In this document: in pieces, positions 8,666-16,509 of the stretch
Layout: each line of letters begins with the position of its first letter
Numbering within the stretch: position 1 is the stretch's first letter
Assembly: GCF_000444875.1 (NCBI RefSeq)
Contig: NC_021985.1
Coordinates: forward strand, 6,220,170-6,284,169
From: Streptomyces collinus Tu 365
Lineage (GTDB): Bacteria; Actinomycetota; Actinomycetes; Streptomycetales; Streptomycetaceae
Length of the DNA stretch: 64,000 bases
Direction of reading: 5' to 3'
Notes under the pieces: model-generated
What the model saw: the letters and a program-made list of their open reading frames with translations, nothing else
What the model was told of the DNA's origin: nothing
Database searches by the model: none
Translations under genes and position numbers: made by a program

Positions 8666-9505
8666 ATGGCGGGATCGGCGGAACGGGCACGGCACTGGCG
8701 GTACGAGCAGCTGCCGGGCGTCGACCTGCTGCGGGCCAGGTACGTCCGGAAGACCTTCGTCCGGCACACCCACGAGAACTTCGTGATCGCGGCCATAGCC
8801 GACGGCGTCGAGGTCTTCCACCACCGCGGCTCCGACGTGTCCGCGGGCGCCGGGGCCCTCGCCCTGGTCAACCCGGACACCCCCCACACCGGCCGGGCCG
8901 GAGTGCCCGAGGGCTGGCGGTACGGCGCGGTCTACCCGCCGCCCGAGGTGGTGGCCGAGATCGCGGCCGAGACCACCACCGTCCGCGGCGCGCCCGGCTT
9001 CGTCAGCCCCGTCCTCGACGACCCCTACACCGTCCGCCTCGTCCACCAGGTGCTCCGCGCCGCCGACGAGGGCAACGCGCTGGCCGCCGACACCCTGCTG
9101 CGGGTGGCCGTGACCCGGCTGCTGCGGCTCAACGGCGGACCGCTGCCCCAGCGGCGGACCCGGACGGCCGGCGAGCGGATCGCCGCACGCGCGCGTGAGG
9201 TGCTGGAGGGGCGGATCACCGAGCCGCCGACCCTGGAACGCCTCGCCGCCGACCTGGGGACCAGCCCGTTCGCCCTGCTGCGGGCGTTCCGCGACACCTA
9301 CGGCATGCCGCCGCACACCTGGCTGACCGACGCCCGGGTACGGCGGGCACGGCTCCTGCTGGACGCGGGCACGGCACCCGCCGAGGCGGCCGTCGCCGTC
9401 GGCTTCACCGACCAGCCGCACCTCAACCGGCACTTCACCAGGATCGTCGGCGTGCCTCCGGGCGCCTACCAACGCGAGCGCAAGAACGTACAAGACCGGG
9501 ACTGA
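8666..9505 (+). CDS. AraC-family transcriptional regulator
   Basis: The protein has 279 residues. The N-terminal part (about 1-150) is a cupin-like effector domain of the AraC sensing type (RKTFVRHTHENFVIAAIADG, NPDTPHTG). The C-terminal part holds two helix-turn-helices, LERLAADLGTSPFALLRAF and PAEAAVAVGFTDQPHLNRHF, ending GVPPGAYQ as in the family. The ATG at 8666 has a weak GGAG nearby; a GTG at 8648 would add six residues. It sits 23 bases before azlC, so it likely controls the AzlCD exporter, in the manner of local regulators of amino-acid efflux. The effector is unknown. Confidence 0.9.
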   Translation: MAGSAERARHWRYEQLPGVDLLRARYVRKTFVRHTHENFVIAAIADGVEVFHHRGSDVSAGAGALALVNPDTPHTGRAGVPEGWRYGAVYPPPEVVAEIAAETTTVRGAPGFVSPVLDDPYTVRLVHQVLRAADEGNALAADTLLRVAVTRLLRLNGGPLPQRRTRTAGERIAARAREVLEGRITEPPTLERLAADLGTSPFALLRAFRDTYGMPPHTWLTDARVRRARLLLDAGTAPAEAAVAVGFTDQPHLNRHFTRIVGVPPGAYQRERKNVQDRD

Positions 9506-9528
9506 CGTCCGCGCGTACGGTGCGAGGC

Positions 9529-10335
9529 GTGGCACAACAGACAGCACCCCCGGACACGTCCGCCGAGGACGCCCACAAGCCCGACTCCGCCGTCGTACGG
9601 GACGCCCTGGGCGTCGGCGTCGCCGTCGGGCTCTCCGGGTTCGCCTTCGGCGTGACCTCGGCCGGCAGCGGACTGAGCCTGCTCCAGAGCTGTGCGCTCA
9701 GCCTGCTGGTGTTCACCGGCGCCTCCCAGTTCGCCCTGGTGGGCGCGCTCGCCGCCGGCGGCAACCCGTTCACGGCCGCCGCCGGCGCCTTCTTCCTGGG
9801 GGTGCGCAACGCGTTCTACGGACTGCGTCTGTCGCAGTTGCTGGCCCTCCCGCGCGCGGTACGGCCGCTGGCCGCGCAGTGGGTGATCGACGAGACCACG
9901 GCGGTGACCCTGGCCCAGCCGACCCGGCGGGCCAGGCGGCTCGGCTTCACCGTCACCGGGCTCACGCTGTACCTGCTGTGGAACCTCACCACCCTGCTCG
10001 GCGCGCTGGGCGCGAAGGCCATCGGCGACACCGACGCCTGGGGCCTGGACGCGGCCGGCCCCGCCGTCTTCCTCGCCCTGCTCGCCCCGATGCTCAGGAC
10101 ACCCACCGAACGCGCGGTCGCGGGCCTCGCGGTGCTCCTCGGCCTCGGCCTGCTGCCGGTGCTGCCGGCCGGCGTACCGGTCCTGGTGGCGGCGCTGGCG
10201 GCTCCGCTCGCGCTGGTCGCCGAGGGGCGGCGGCGCGGTCGTGGAGCCGATGACGCGGGCCGTTCGGACGAGCCGGACGCGACCGATGGCGCGGACGGAC
10301 CGGGTGGATCGGCCCGATCGGAGGAGGGACGTTGA
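9529..10335 (+). CDS. azlC: AzlC-family branched-chain amino acid exporter, large subunit
   Basis: This is a 268-residue membrane protein with several hydrophobic helices and the family signature FTGASQFALVGALAAGG followed by FFLGVRNAFYGLR and the WVIDETTAV loop. AzlC with the small AzlD subunit exports branched-chain amino acids and related compounds. The start is uncertain: the GTG at 9529 follows a TACGGT -10 box (9516-9521) by seven bases and would be leaderless, while a GTG at 9520 adds three residues. The last 45 residues are hydrophilic (Asp/Gly-rich). The stop overlaps the azlD start, so the two are translationally coupled. Confidence 0.88.
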   Translation: MAQQTAPPDTSAEDAHKPDSAVVRDALGVGVAVGLSGFAFGVTSAGSGLSLLQSCALSLLVFTGASQFALVGALAAGGNPFTAAAGAFFLGVRNAFYGLRLSQLLALPRAVRPLAAQWVIDETTAVTLAQPTRRARRLGFTVTGLTLYLLWNLTTLLGALGAKAIGDTDAWGLDAAGPAVFLALLAPMLRTPTERAVAGLAVLLGLGLLPVLPAGVPVLVAALAAPLALVAEGRRRGRGADDAGRSDEPDATDGADGPGGSARSEEGR

Positions 10336-10640
10336 ACACCTGGATCGCGATCGGCGTGACCGCGCTCGGCTGCTATGTCGTCAAGCTGGCCGGCCTTCTC
10401 GTCCCGGCGCAGGCGGTGGAGCGGCCGCTGGTCCGGCGGCTCGCCGCCCTGCTGCCCGTCGCCCTCCTCGCCGCGCTCACCGCGCAGCAGACGTTCGCCC
10501 ACGGGCACACGCTGGTGCTGGACGCCAGGGCCGCCGGGCTCGCGGCGGCCGCCGTGGCGCTGGTGCTGCGCGCACCGTTCCTGCTGGTCGTCGCGGCGGC
10601 CGTGGTGGTGACGGCGGGAGTACGGGCGATCGGCGGCTGA
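10332..10640 (+). CDS. azlD: AzlD-family small subunit of amino acid exporter
   Basis: The protein has 102 residues with about four hydrophobic segments and no other domain, the usual size for AzlD. It starts with TTG at 10332, four bases inside azlC, after a GGAGG ribosome site at about 10321-10325. The overlap and order azlC-azlD match the family's normal arrangement, and the pair should form one efflux complex in the cytoplasmic membrane. Confidence 0.88.
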   Translation: MNTWIAIGVTALGCYVVKLAGLLVPAQAVERPLVRRLAALLPVALLAALTAQQTFAHGHTLVLDARAAGLAAAAVALVLRAPFLLVVAAAVVVTAGVRAIGG

Positions 10641-10686
10641 ACCCGGCGGGACCACGGCGGCCGCGCACCGGATCGGGCTTCTCGGA

Positions 10687-11631
10687 TCAGCCCACGAAGC
10701 GGCCGTGGGCCCTGAGCGTGCGCAGGGCCTCGATCGTCACCATGGGGCGTGCCTCGAGCGCCGGGACCGGTGCCCACCGGCGCCAGCGGATCGGCCAGCC
10801 GCCGTCCTCCTGCTGCTCGGCGGCGAGGAAGTCCAGGGAGCGGGCCATCTCCTCGTCCGTGAACCACGCGCGCGCGAGCGAGCGCGGGGTCCTGGCGAAG
10901 TCGTGCGGGAAGTGGTGCTCGCCGGGGGCGTAGCCGGGCGCGACCGGGTAGGTGTCCAGCCGGTCCGGGTCCAGGGCCGCCAGCCGCTGCTCGCGCACCA
11001 GGCGGCCGAGCCGGTCGGCGGCCGCCTCCGCGCGCGGGCGGTCCGGGGCGGAGTCCAGGAAGGCCACGGCGGCCTCCACCTCGTAGGGATGGGACTTGTC
11101 CAGGGACTCCACGGCCTGCCAGCAGAAGTCGGTGGCCCGGAAGAGCCAGGCGTGCCACACCTCGTTGCGGTGCAGCACGCCCACCACGGGCCCGGTGGCG
11201 AGCAGGTCACTGGGCGGGTCCTCCAGGACCGGGACGAACGGCGCCGCGGGATAGCCGCGCTGGCTGGGATGGATGGCCGGCAGGGCGCCGTCCGCCGTGG
11301 AGACGGAGGTCAGGTAGCGGCACACGCGTTCCACCCGCTGCCCGCCGCACCGGCCGGTGGCGTCCAGGACGCGCAGCGCGTGCGCCGTGTGCAGGGGCTG
11401 GCTCACGGGGCCGCGCAGATCGGGTTCCAGCGCGTGGCCGTACCCGCCGTCCTCATTGCGGTAGGCGTTCAGCGCGGCCTCCACGGGATCGGCGGCGCCG
11501 TTCAGGAAGTGGTACGCGAAGAGCCGCTGCTCCAGCACGCGCGCGGTGAGCCAGACGAACTGTTCGGCGCGGAAGAGCGGGGAGCGCGCCGGGGGCGTAG
11601 GGGGGAGTGGGGAAGCTCCGGTTTCGGCCAT
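10687..11631 (-). CDS. Hypothetical protein with terpenoid-cyclase/prenyltransferase-like alpha-barrel repeats
   Basis: The protein has 314 residues without a signal peptide. Repeats resembling the QW motifs of alpha/alpha-toroid enzymes are visible: NEDGGYGHALEPDLR near residue 60 and EQQEDGGWPIRWRRWAP near residue 270. The catalytic DXDD of squalene-hopene cyclases and the zinc ligands of prenyltransferases are not apparent, so an enzymatic role is unproven. It is convergent with azlD and divergent from DUF3046; no operon partner is seen. A conserved streptomycete protein of unknown function is the safest label. Confidence 0.7.
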   Translation of the reverse strand: MAETGASPLPPTPPARSPLFRAEQFVWLTARVLEQRLFAYHFLNGAADPVEAALNAYRNEDGGYGHALEPDLRGPVSQPLHTAHALRVLDATGRCGGQRVERVCRYLTSVSTADGALPAIHPSQRGYPAAPFVPVLEDPPSDLLATGPVVGVLHRNEVWHAWLFRATDFCWQAVESLDKSHPYEVEAAVAFLDSAPDRPRAEAAADRLGRLVREQRLAALDPDRLDTYPVAPGYAPGEHHFPHDFARTPRSLARAWFTDEEMARSLDFLAAEQQEDGGWPIRWRRWAPVPALEARPMVTIEALRTLRAHGRFVG

Positions 11632-11711
11632 GCGACAGACCGTAGGACGGAAAGCGGTCTCGGCAGGCGGTCACCGGCAGGGCCCACCCCCAGGGGCGGG
11701 ATACTGGAGTC

Positions 11712-11906
11712 ATGCGGTTGACGGTCTTCTGGCAGCGGATGGCGGAACACTTCGGTCCGGGGTACGCCGACACCTTCGCGCGTGATCACGTGATGACGGA
11801 ACTCGGCGGACGCACGGTGAACGAGGCGCTCGACGCCGGCTGGGAGGCCAAAGAGGTGTGGCGCGTGGTCTGCTCGGTGATGGACGTGCCCGGTGAGCGG
11901 CGCTGA
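11712..11906 (+). CDS. DUF3046 family protein
   Basis: This 64-residue protein matches the actinobacterial DUF3046 family (MRLTVFWQRMAEHFGPGYAD, then DHVMTELGGRTVNEALDAG, WRVVCSVMDVP). It is usually found close to recA, as here. Its function is unknown. A GATACT -10 box at 11700-11705 stands six bases before the ATG, so the transcript is probably leaderless. Confidence 0.88.
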   Translation: MRLTVFWQRMAEHFGPGYADTFARDHVMTELGGRTVNEALDAGWEAKEVWRVVCSVMDVPGERR

Positions 11907-11965
11907 ACGGCCCCGAGGGTCCCGGGCCGGGGCGTGCTGTCGGTGGCGTGGGCGACACTTGGCCC

Positions 11966-13216
11966 GTGGCACCCACTGACGACGACGAGCCGGCCGACCG
12001 GCACGCAGCATCCCCGACCGTGACGACGCCGCCCGCCCGGCGGCCGGCCGACGACGCCGTCGCGCAGGCGGGCCGCCGCATGCCGCACTGGCTGCCGCGC
12101 GCCATGGTGCTCGCACTCGCGCTCATCGCCGCGTTCCAACTGGGCAGCTGGGCGTTCCACCAGCTCACCGGACTGCTGATCAACATCCTGATCGCGTTCT
12201 TCCTCGCCCTCGCCATCGAGCCCGCGGTGAGCTGGATGGCCTCCCGCGGCATGCGCAGGGGGCTCGCCACGTTCCTCGTCTTCCTCGGACTGACGATCGT
12301 CACCGCCGGCTTCGTCACGTTGCTCGGCTCGATGCTGGCCGGCCAGATCATCAAGATGGTCGAGGGCTTCCCGGACTACCTGGACTCGGTGATCCACTGG
12401 ATCAACCAGACCTTCCACACGGACCTCAGACGCGTCGACGTCCAGGAGGGCCTGCTCCACTCCGACTGGCTGCGCAAGTACGCGCAGAACAGCGCGGCCG
12501 GAGTGCTCGACGTGTCCGCCCAGGTGCTCGGCGGCCTCTTCCAGCTGCTCACCGTCGCGCTGTTCTCCTTCTACTTCGCCGCCGACGGCCCCCGGCTGCG
12601 CCGCGCCCTCTGCTCCGTCCTGCCGCCCGCGCGCCAGGCGGAGGTGCTGCGCGCCTGGGAGATCGCCGTCGACAAGACGGGCGGCTACCTCTACTCTCGC
12701 GGCCTGATGGCCCTCATCTCCGGGATAGCGCACTACATCCTGCTCCAGGCCCTGGGTGTGCCCTACGCGCCCGTGCTCGGCGTCTGGGTGGGGCTCGTCT
12801 CACAGTTCATCCCGACCATCGGCACCTATCTCGCGGGTGCGCTGCCCATGCTGATCGCGTTCACCGTGAACCCCTGGTACGCGGTGTGGGTGCTGATCTT
12901 CGTCGTGGTGTACCAGCAGTTCGAGAACTACATGCTGCAGCCGAAGCTGACCTCGAAGACCGTCGACATCCACCCGGCGGTCGCCTTCGGCTCGGTGATC
13001 GCGGGCACCGCGCTGCTGGGCGCGGTCGGCGCGCTGATCGCCATCCCGGCGACCGCCACGCTCCAGGCCTTCCTGGGGGCGTACGTGAAGCGGTACGCCG
13101 TCACGGACGACCCGCGGGTGCAGGGACACCGGCCGCGGGGGACCGGCGGTACGGGGGCGGGTGGGCGACTGCGGCGCCTGTGGGCACGTCGGCCGCGCAC
13201 GGAGGAGTCCGCGTAA
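11966..13216 (+). CDS. AI-2E family transporter (PerM/DUF20-type membrane protein)
   Basis: The protein has 416 residues. The arrangement is typical of the family: an early helix cluster (residues about 40-110), a hydrophilic central region containing FPDYLDSVIHWINQTF, and a second cluster of helices with GLVSQFIPTIGTYLAGALP and QQFENYMLQPKLTSKTVDIH, both strongly conserved in this family. Members have been linked to autoinducer-2 export or Na+/H+ antiport, and the substrate here is not known. The GTG at 11966 follows a GACACT box by seven bases; a GTG at 11948 is in frame. Tails at both ends are Arg/Pro-rich. Confidence 0.85.
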   Translation: MAPTDDDEPADRHAASPTVTTPPARRPADDAVAQAGRRMPHWLPRAMVLALALIAAFQLGSWAFHQLTGLLINILIAFFLALAIEPAVSWMASRGMRRGLATFLVFLGLTIVTAGFVTLLGSMLAGQIIKMVEGFPDYLDSVIHWINQTFHTDLRRVDVQEGLLHSDWLRKYAQNSAAGVLDVSAQVLGGLFQLLTVALFSFYFAADGPRLRRALCSVLPPARQAEVLRAWEIAVDKTGGYLYSRGLMALISGIAHYILLQALGVPYAPVLGVWVGLVSQFIPTIGTYLAGALPMLIAFTVNPWYAVWVLIFVVVYQQFENYMLQPKLTSKTVDIHPAVAFGSVIAGTALLGAVGALIAIPATATLQAFLGAYVKRYAVTDDPRVQGHRPRGTGGTGAGGRLRRLWARRPRTEESA

Positions 13217-13255
13217 GGGTCTCGCCGTGGGAGGGGCGGCAGGGGCGGCGCGCCT

Positions 13256-13999
13256 TCAGTACGTGAGGACCGCCCACACCGCCGCACCCGCGACGGCCGC
13301 CGCGTAGCAGCCCGTCGCGGCGGCCACGATCCGCCACCGCGTCCGCTCGCTCCAGGAGGTGCGGGACAGCGCCCGGGCCAGCAGCGGCAGGACCAGGACG
13401 GCGTGCACGCTCACCCCGTGCAGCGGCTTGAGCGGAGCCGTCGAGTGATAGGCGGCCTCCTGGTGGCCGGTCCGCGTCAGGACGACCCCGCGCGCGATCA
13501 TCGCCGCCCCCGAGGCCAGCGCCGACAGCAGGATCGCGAACCCCGAGCGCACCGCCAGCGGCATGCCGGCGGGGCCCGTCGGCCGGCGCCGGAAGGAGGC
13601 GGCGGCGAACACGCTGAGCAGCACCACCAGGACCCCGCCGCCCACCGCGAGCGTCATGGACACCGCCGTGTCGAAGGGGGTCTCCATGTTCAGGTGCGAG
13701 GGCACCCGGCGCCACGCCTGGAGCGTGATCCCGCCGACCTCCACCACGCAGTCCACGGCGAGGACGAGCAGCAGGGCGGCGCGCGTCCGCGGTGCCGTCC
13801 GCAGGTACGACGTGACCCGGGTGAGCGCGATCAGCGTCAGCCCGAAGGAGAGCCCGAAGGTCACGGGCTTGCGCCAGGAGACCGGGCCGTACCAGGGCCC
13901 GCCGTCCACCGCGAACACCAGCAGATGGACGAGTCCGGAGAGCACGAGGAGCGCTCCGGTGACGTGGCACAGGCGCTCGACGCGGCGCGGATTCTTCAT
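13256..13999 (-). CDS. Multi-pass membrane protein of unknown function
   Basis: The 247-residue protein shows about seven hydrophobic helices (starting HVTGALLVLSGLVHLLVFAV) and short loops such as GPWYGPVSWRKPVTFGLSFG. I do not recognise a named family. The ATG at 13999 (MKNPRRVERLCH) is preferred because upstream codons lie in the recA promoter region and give Cys/Arg-rich sequence. It is convergent with the AI-2E gene, 39 bases away, and its 5' end faces recA. Confidence 0.72.
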   Translation of the reverse strand: MKNPRRVERLCHVTGALLVLSGLVHLLVFAVDGGPWYGPVSWRKPVTFGLSFGLTLIALTRVTSYLRTAPRTRAALLLVLAVDCVVEVGGITLQAWRRVPSHLNMETPFDTAVSMTLAVGGGVLVVLLSVFAAASFRRRPTGPAGMPLAVRSGFAILLSALASGAAMIARGVVLTRTGHQEAAYHSTAPLKPLHGVSVHAVLVLPLLARALSRTSWSERTRWRIVAAATGCYAAAVAGAAVWAVLTY

Positions 14000-14098
14000 G
14001 GCCCAAGGCTCTGGCCGACGCCCCCGCGCGGTCGTCGTCCGGTCGGAGACACCTGGTCTACGACCCCGGGAGCAGCCGCCGGGCCGTGCGTGGCACGC

Positions 14099-14128
14099 TT
14101 GACACGAAAATCGAACATCCATTCTTAT
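14099..14128 (+). promoter_or_regulatory. recA SOS-regulated promoter (TTGACA and LexA/Cheo box)
   Basis: TTGACA (14099-14104) is followed by CGAACATCCATTC (14112-14124), a one-mismatch version of the actinobacterial LexA box with GAAC-N4-GTTC core, and an AT-rich -10-like stretch at about 14123-14128. The box lies between -35 and -10, where bound LexA would block RNA polymerase. From memory the same box is reported before recA in other Streptomyces. Confidence 0.8.
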
Positions 14129-14240
14129 GGAGGTTCAGGCGCGGTACCCGACAGGGATTTTCGGCAGGGTTTGATCCGATATGTCCCCCCGTTATCCACA
14201 GGCCGGGCCGACGTCGGGGCGCATTGTCAGTGGCAGGCGT

Positions 14241-14256
14241 TAGCGTCTTTGACGTG
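14241..14256 (+). promoter_or_regulatory. Possible second recA promoter giving a leaderless mRNA
   Basis: TAGCGT (14241-14246) stands seven bases before an in-frame GTG at 14254, the layout of leaderless Streptomyces promoters. Starting there would add 12 residues (VKRSTQANRVEP) to RecA. No clear -35 is visible, and the normal start remains the ATG at 14290. Confidence 0.35.
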
Positions 14257-14289
14257 AAGCGATCGACTCAAGCAAACCGGGTGGAACCC

Positions 14290-15414
<1,125 letters not shown>

Positions 15415-15417
15415 CCC

Positions 15418-16239
15418 GTGACGCGACGAACCGACTGGGCCGAGTACGAGTACGCCTCACCCGGTGCCCCCCGGGGGAGGGGCGCCGGGAGCGACACGGG
15501 CTCCGCCGCGGCCGGTGACGACGGATACGGGGGCGAAGGGCACGACGGACACGGTGACGGCGGCACGGAGCCGGGCGGCGGGCCCTACGGGGGAGACTCG
15601 CCGCGCCGCGGCTCCCGGGGGGCCGCCGGACCACGCGGCGGCCGGGGACGCGGACGCCGCAGGGGCGGCTTCGGGGAGCCGTCCGCGGAGGACGAAGGCG
15701 CCCCTTCCTCGTCGAGGGCCGAGCGGGGGGAGTCTTCGGGGGACCCGGCTGAGCGGGCGCGGGCGATCTGTCTGCGCCTGCTCACCGGGACCCCGCGCAC
15801 CCGCAAGCAGCTCGCGGACGCACTGCGCAAGCGGGAGATCCCCGAGGACGTGGCCGAGGAGGTGCTGTCCCGCTTCGAGGAGGTCGGGCTCATCGACGAC
15901 GGCGCGTTCGCGGACGCCTGGGTGGAGTCCCGGCACCACGGCAGGGGGCTCGCCCGGCGCGCGCTCGCCCGGGAACTGCGCACCAAGGGAGTCGACTCCG
16001 CGCTGATCGACGAGGCCGTCGGGCAGCTCGACTCCGAGCAGGAGGAGGCGACGGCCCGCGAACTGGTCGCGCGCAAGCTGCGGTCCACCCGTGGCCTCGA
16101 CCGGGACAAACGGCTCCGGCGCCTCGCCGGCATGCTCGCCCGCAAGGGCTACTCCGAGGGCCTGGCCCTGCGCATCGTCCGGCAGGCCCTGGAGGAGGAG
16201 GGCGAGGACACGGAGTTCCTCCAGGACGAGGGCTACTGA
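15418..16239 (+). CDS. recX: RecX regulatory protein
   Basis: The protein has 273 residues. The RecX three-helix repeats occupy about residues 112-270 (ARAICLRLLTGTPRTRKQLA, EVGLIDDGAFADAWVESRHH, RKGYSEGLALRIVRQAL). RecX binds RecA filaments and limits their activity. The first 110 residues are Gly/Arg/Asp-rich with no conserved pattern, so RecX here is much longer than the 150-170 residues of most bacteria; such extensions occur in streptomycetes. It starts with GTG at 15418, three bases after recA, which indicates coupled translation. Confidence 0.95.
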   Translation: MTRRTDWAEYEYASPGAPRGRGAGSDTGSAAAGDDGYGGEGHDGHGDGGTEPGGGPYGGDSPRRGSRGAAGPRGGRGRGRRRGGFGEPSAEDEGAPSSSRAERGESSGDPAERARAICLRLLTGTPRTRKQLADALRKREIPEDVAEEVLSRFEEVGLIDDGAFADAWVESRHHGRGLARRALARELRTKGVDSALIDEAVGQLDSEQEEATARELVARKLRSTRGLDRDKRLRRLAGMLARKGYSEGLALRIVRQALEEEGEDTEFLQDEGY

Positions 16240-16241
16240 CG

Positions 16242-16272
16242 GCCGGACGCCGGCCGAGGCGAGGCGTCCGGC
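16242..16272 (+). terminator. Hairpin after recX
   Basis: GCCGGACGCC (16242-16251) pairs perfectly with GGCGTCCGGC (16263-16272) starting three bases after the recX stop. There is no U-tract. It likely ends the recA-recX transcript. Confidence 0.7.
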
Positions 16273-16361
16273 TGAGCGTGAAGTGCCCGGCCGGCGCCCC
16301 CGCGTCGCGGCCCGGGCCCCGCTCGCAGGCCCAGATCCGCAGGGGTGACACGTACGGGGGT

Positions 16362-16373
16362 GGGGCTAGCCCC
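16362..16373 (+). promoter_or_regulatory. Palindrome upstream of the FtsX-type permease gene
   Basis: GGGGCTAGCCCC is a perfect 12-bp palindrome flanked by GGGGGT on the left and C on the right, 136 bases before the permease start. It is the only strong symmetrical element in the 270-base gap. I take it as a probable operator for an unidentified regulator. Confidence 0.4.
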
Positions 16374-16509
16374 CGCTCAAGACGCCAGGCCACCGCAGTG
16401 ATTCCGGACCCGGGCACGAGCGAGTCTGTAGGCACGCCCCGGAACACGGTCACGCCGTGACCGGCAGGCGCACGGACTCCGCGACGCACAACAGAAGAGG
16501 CCCGCCCCC

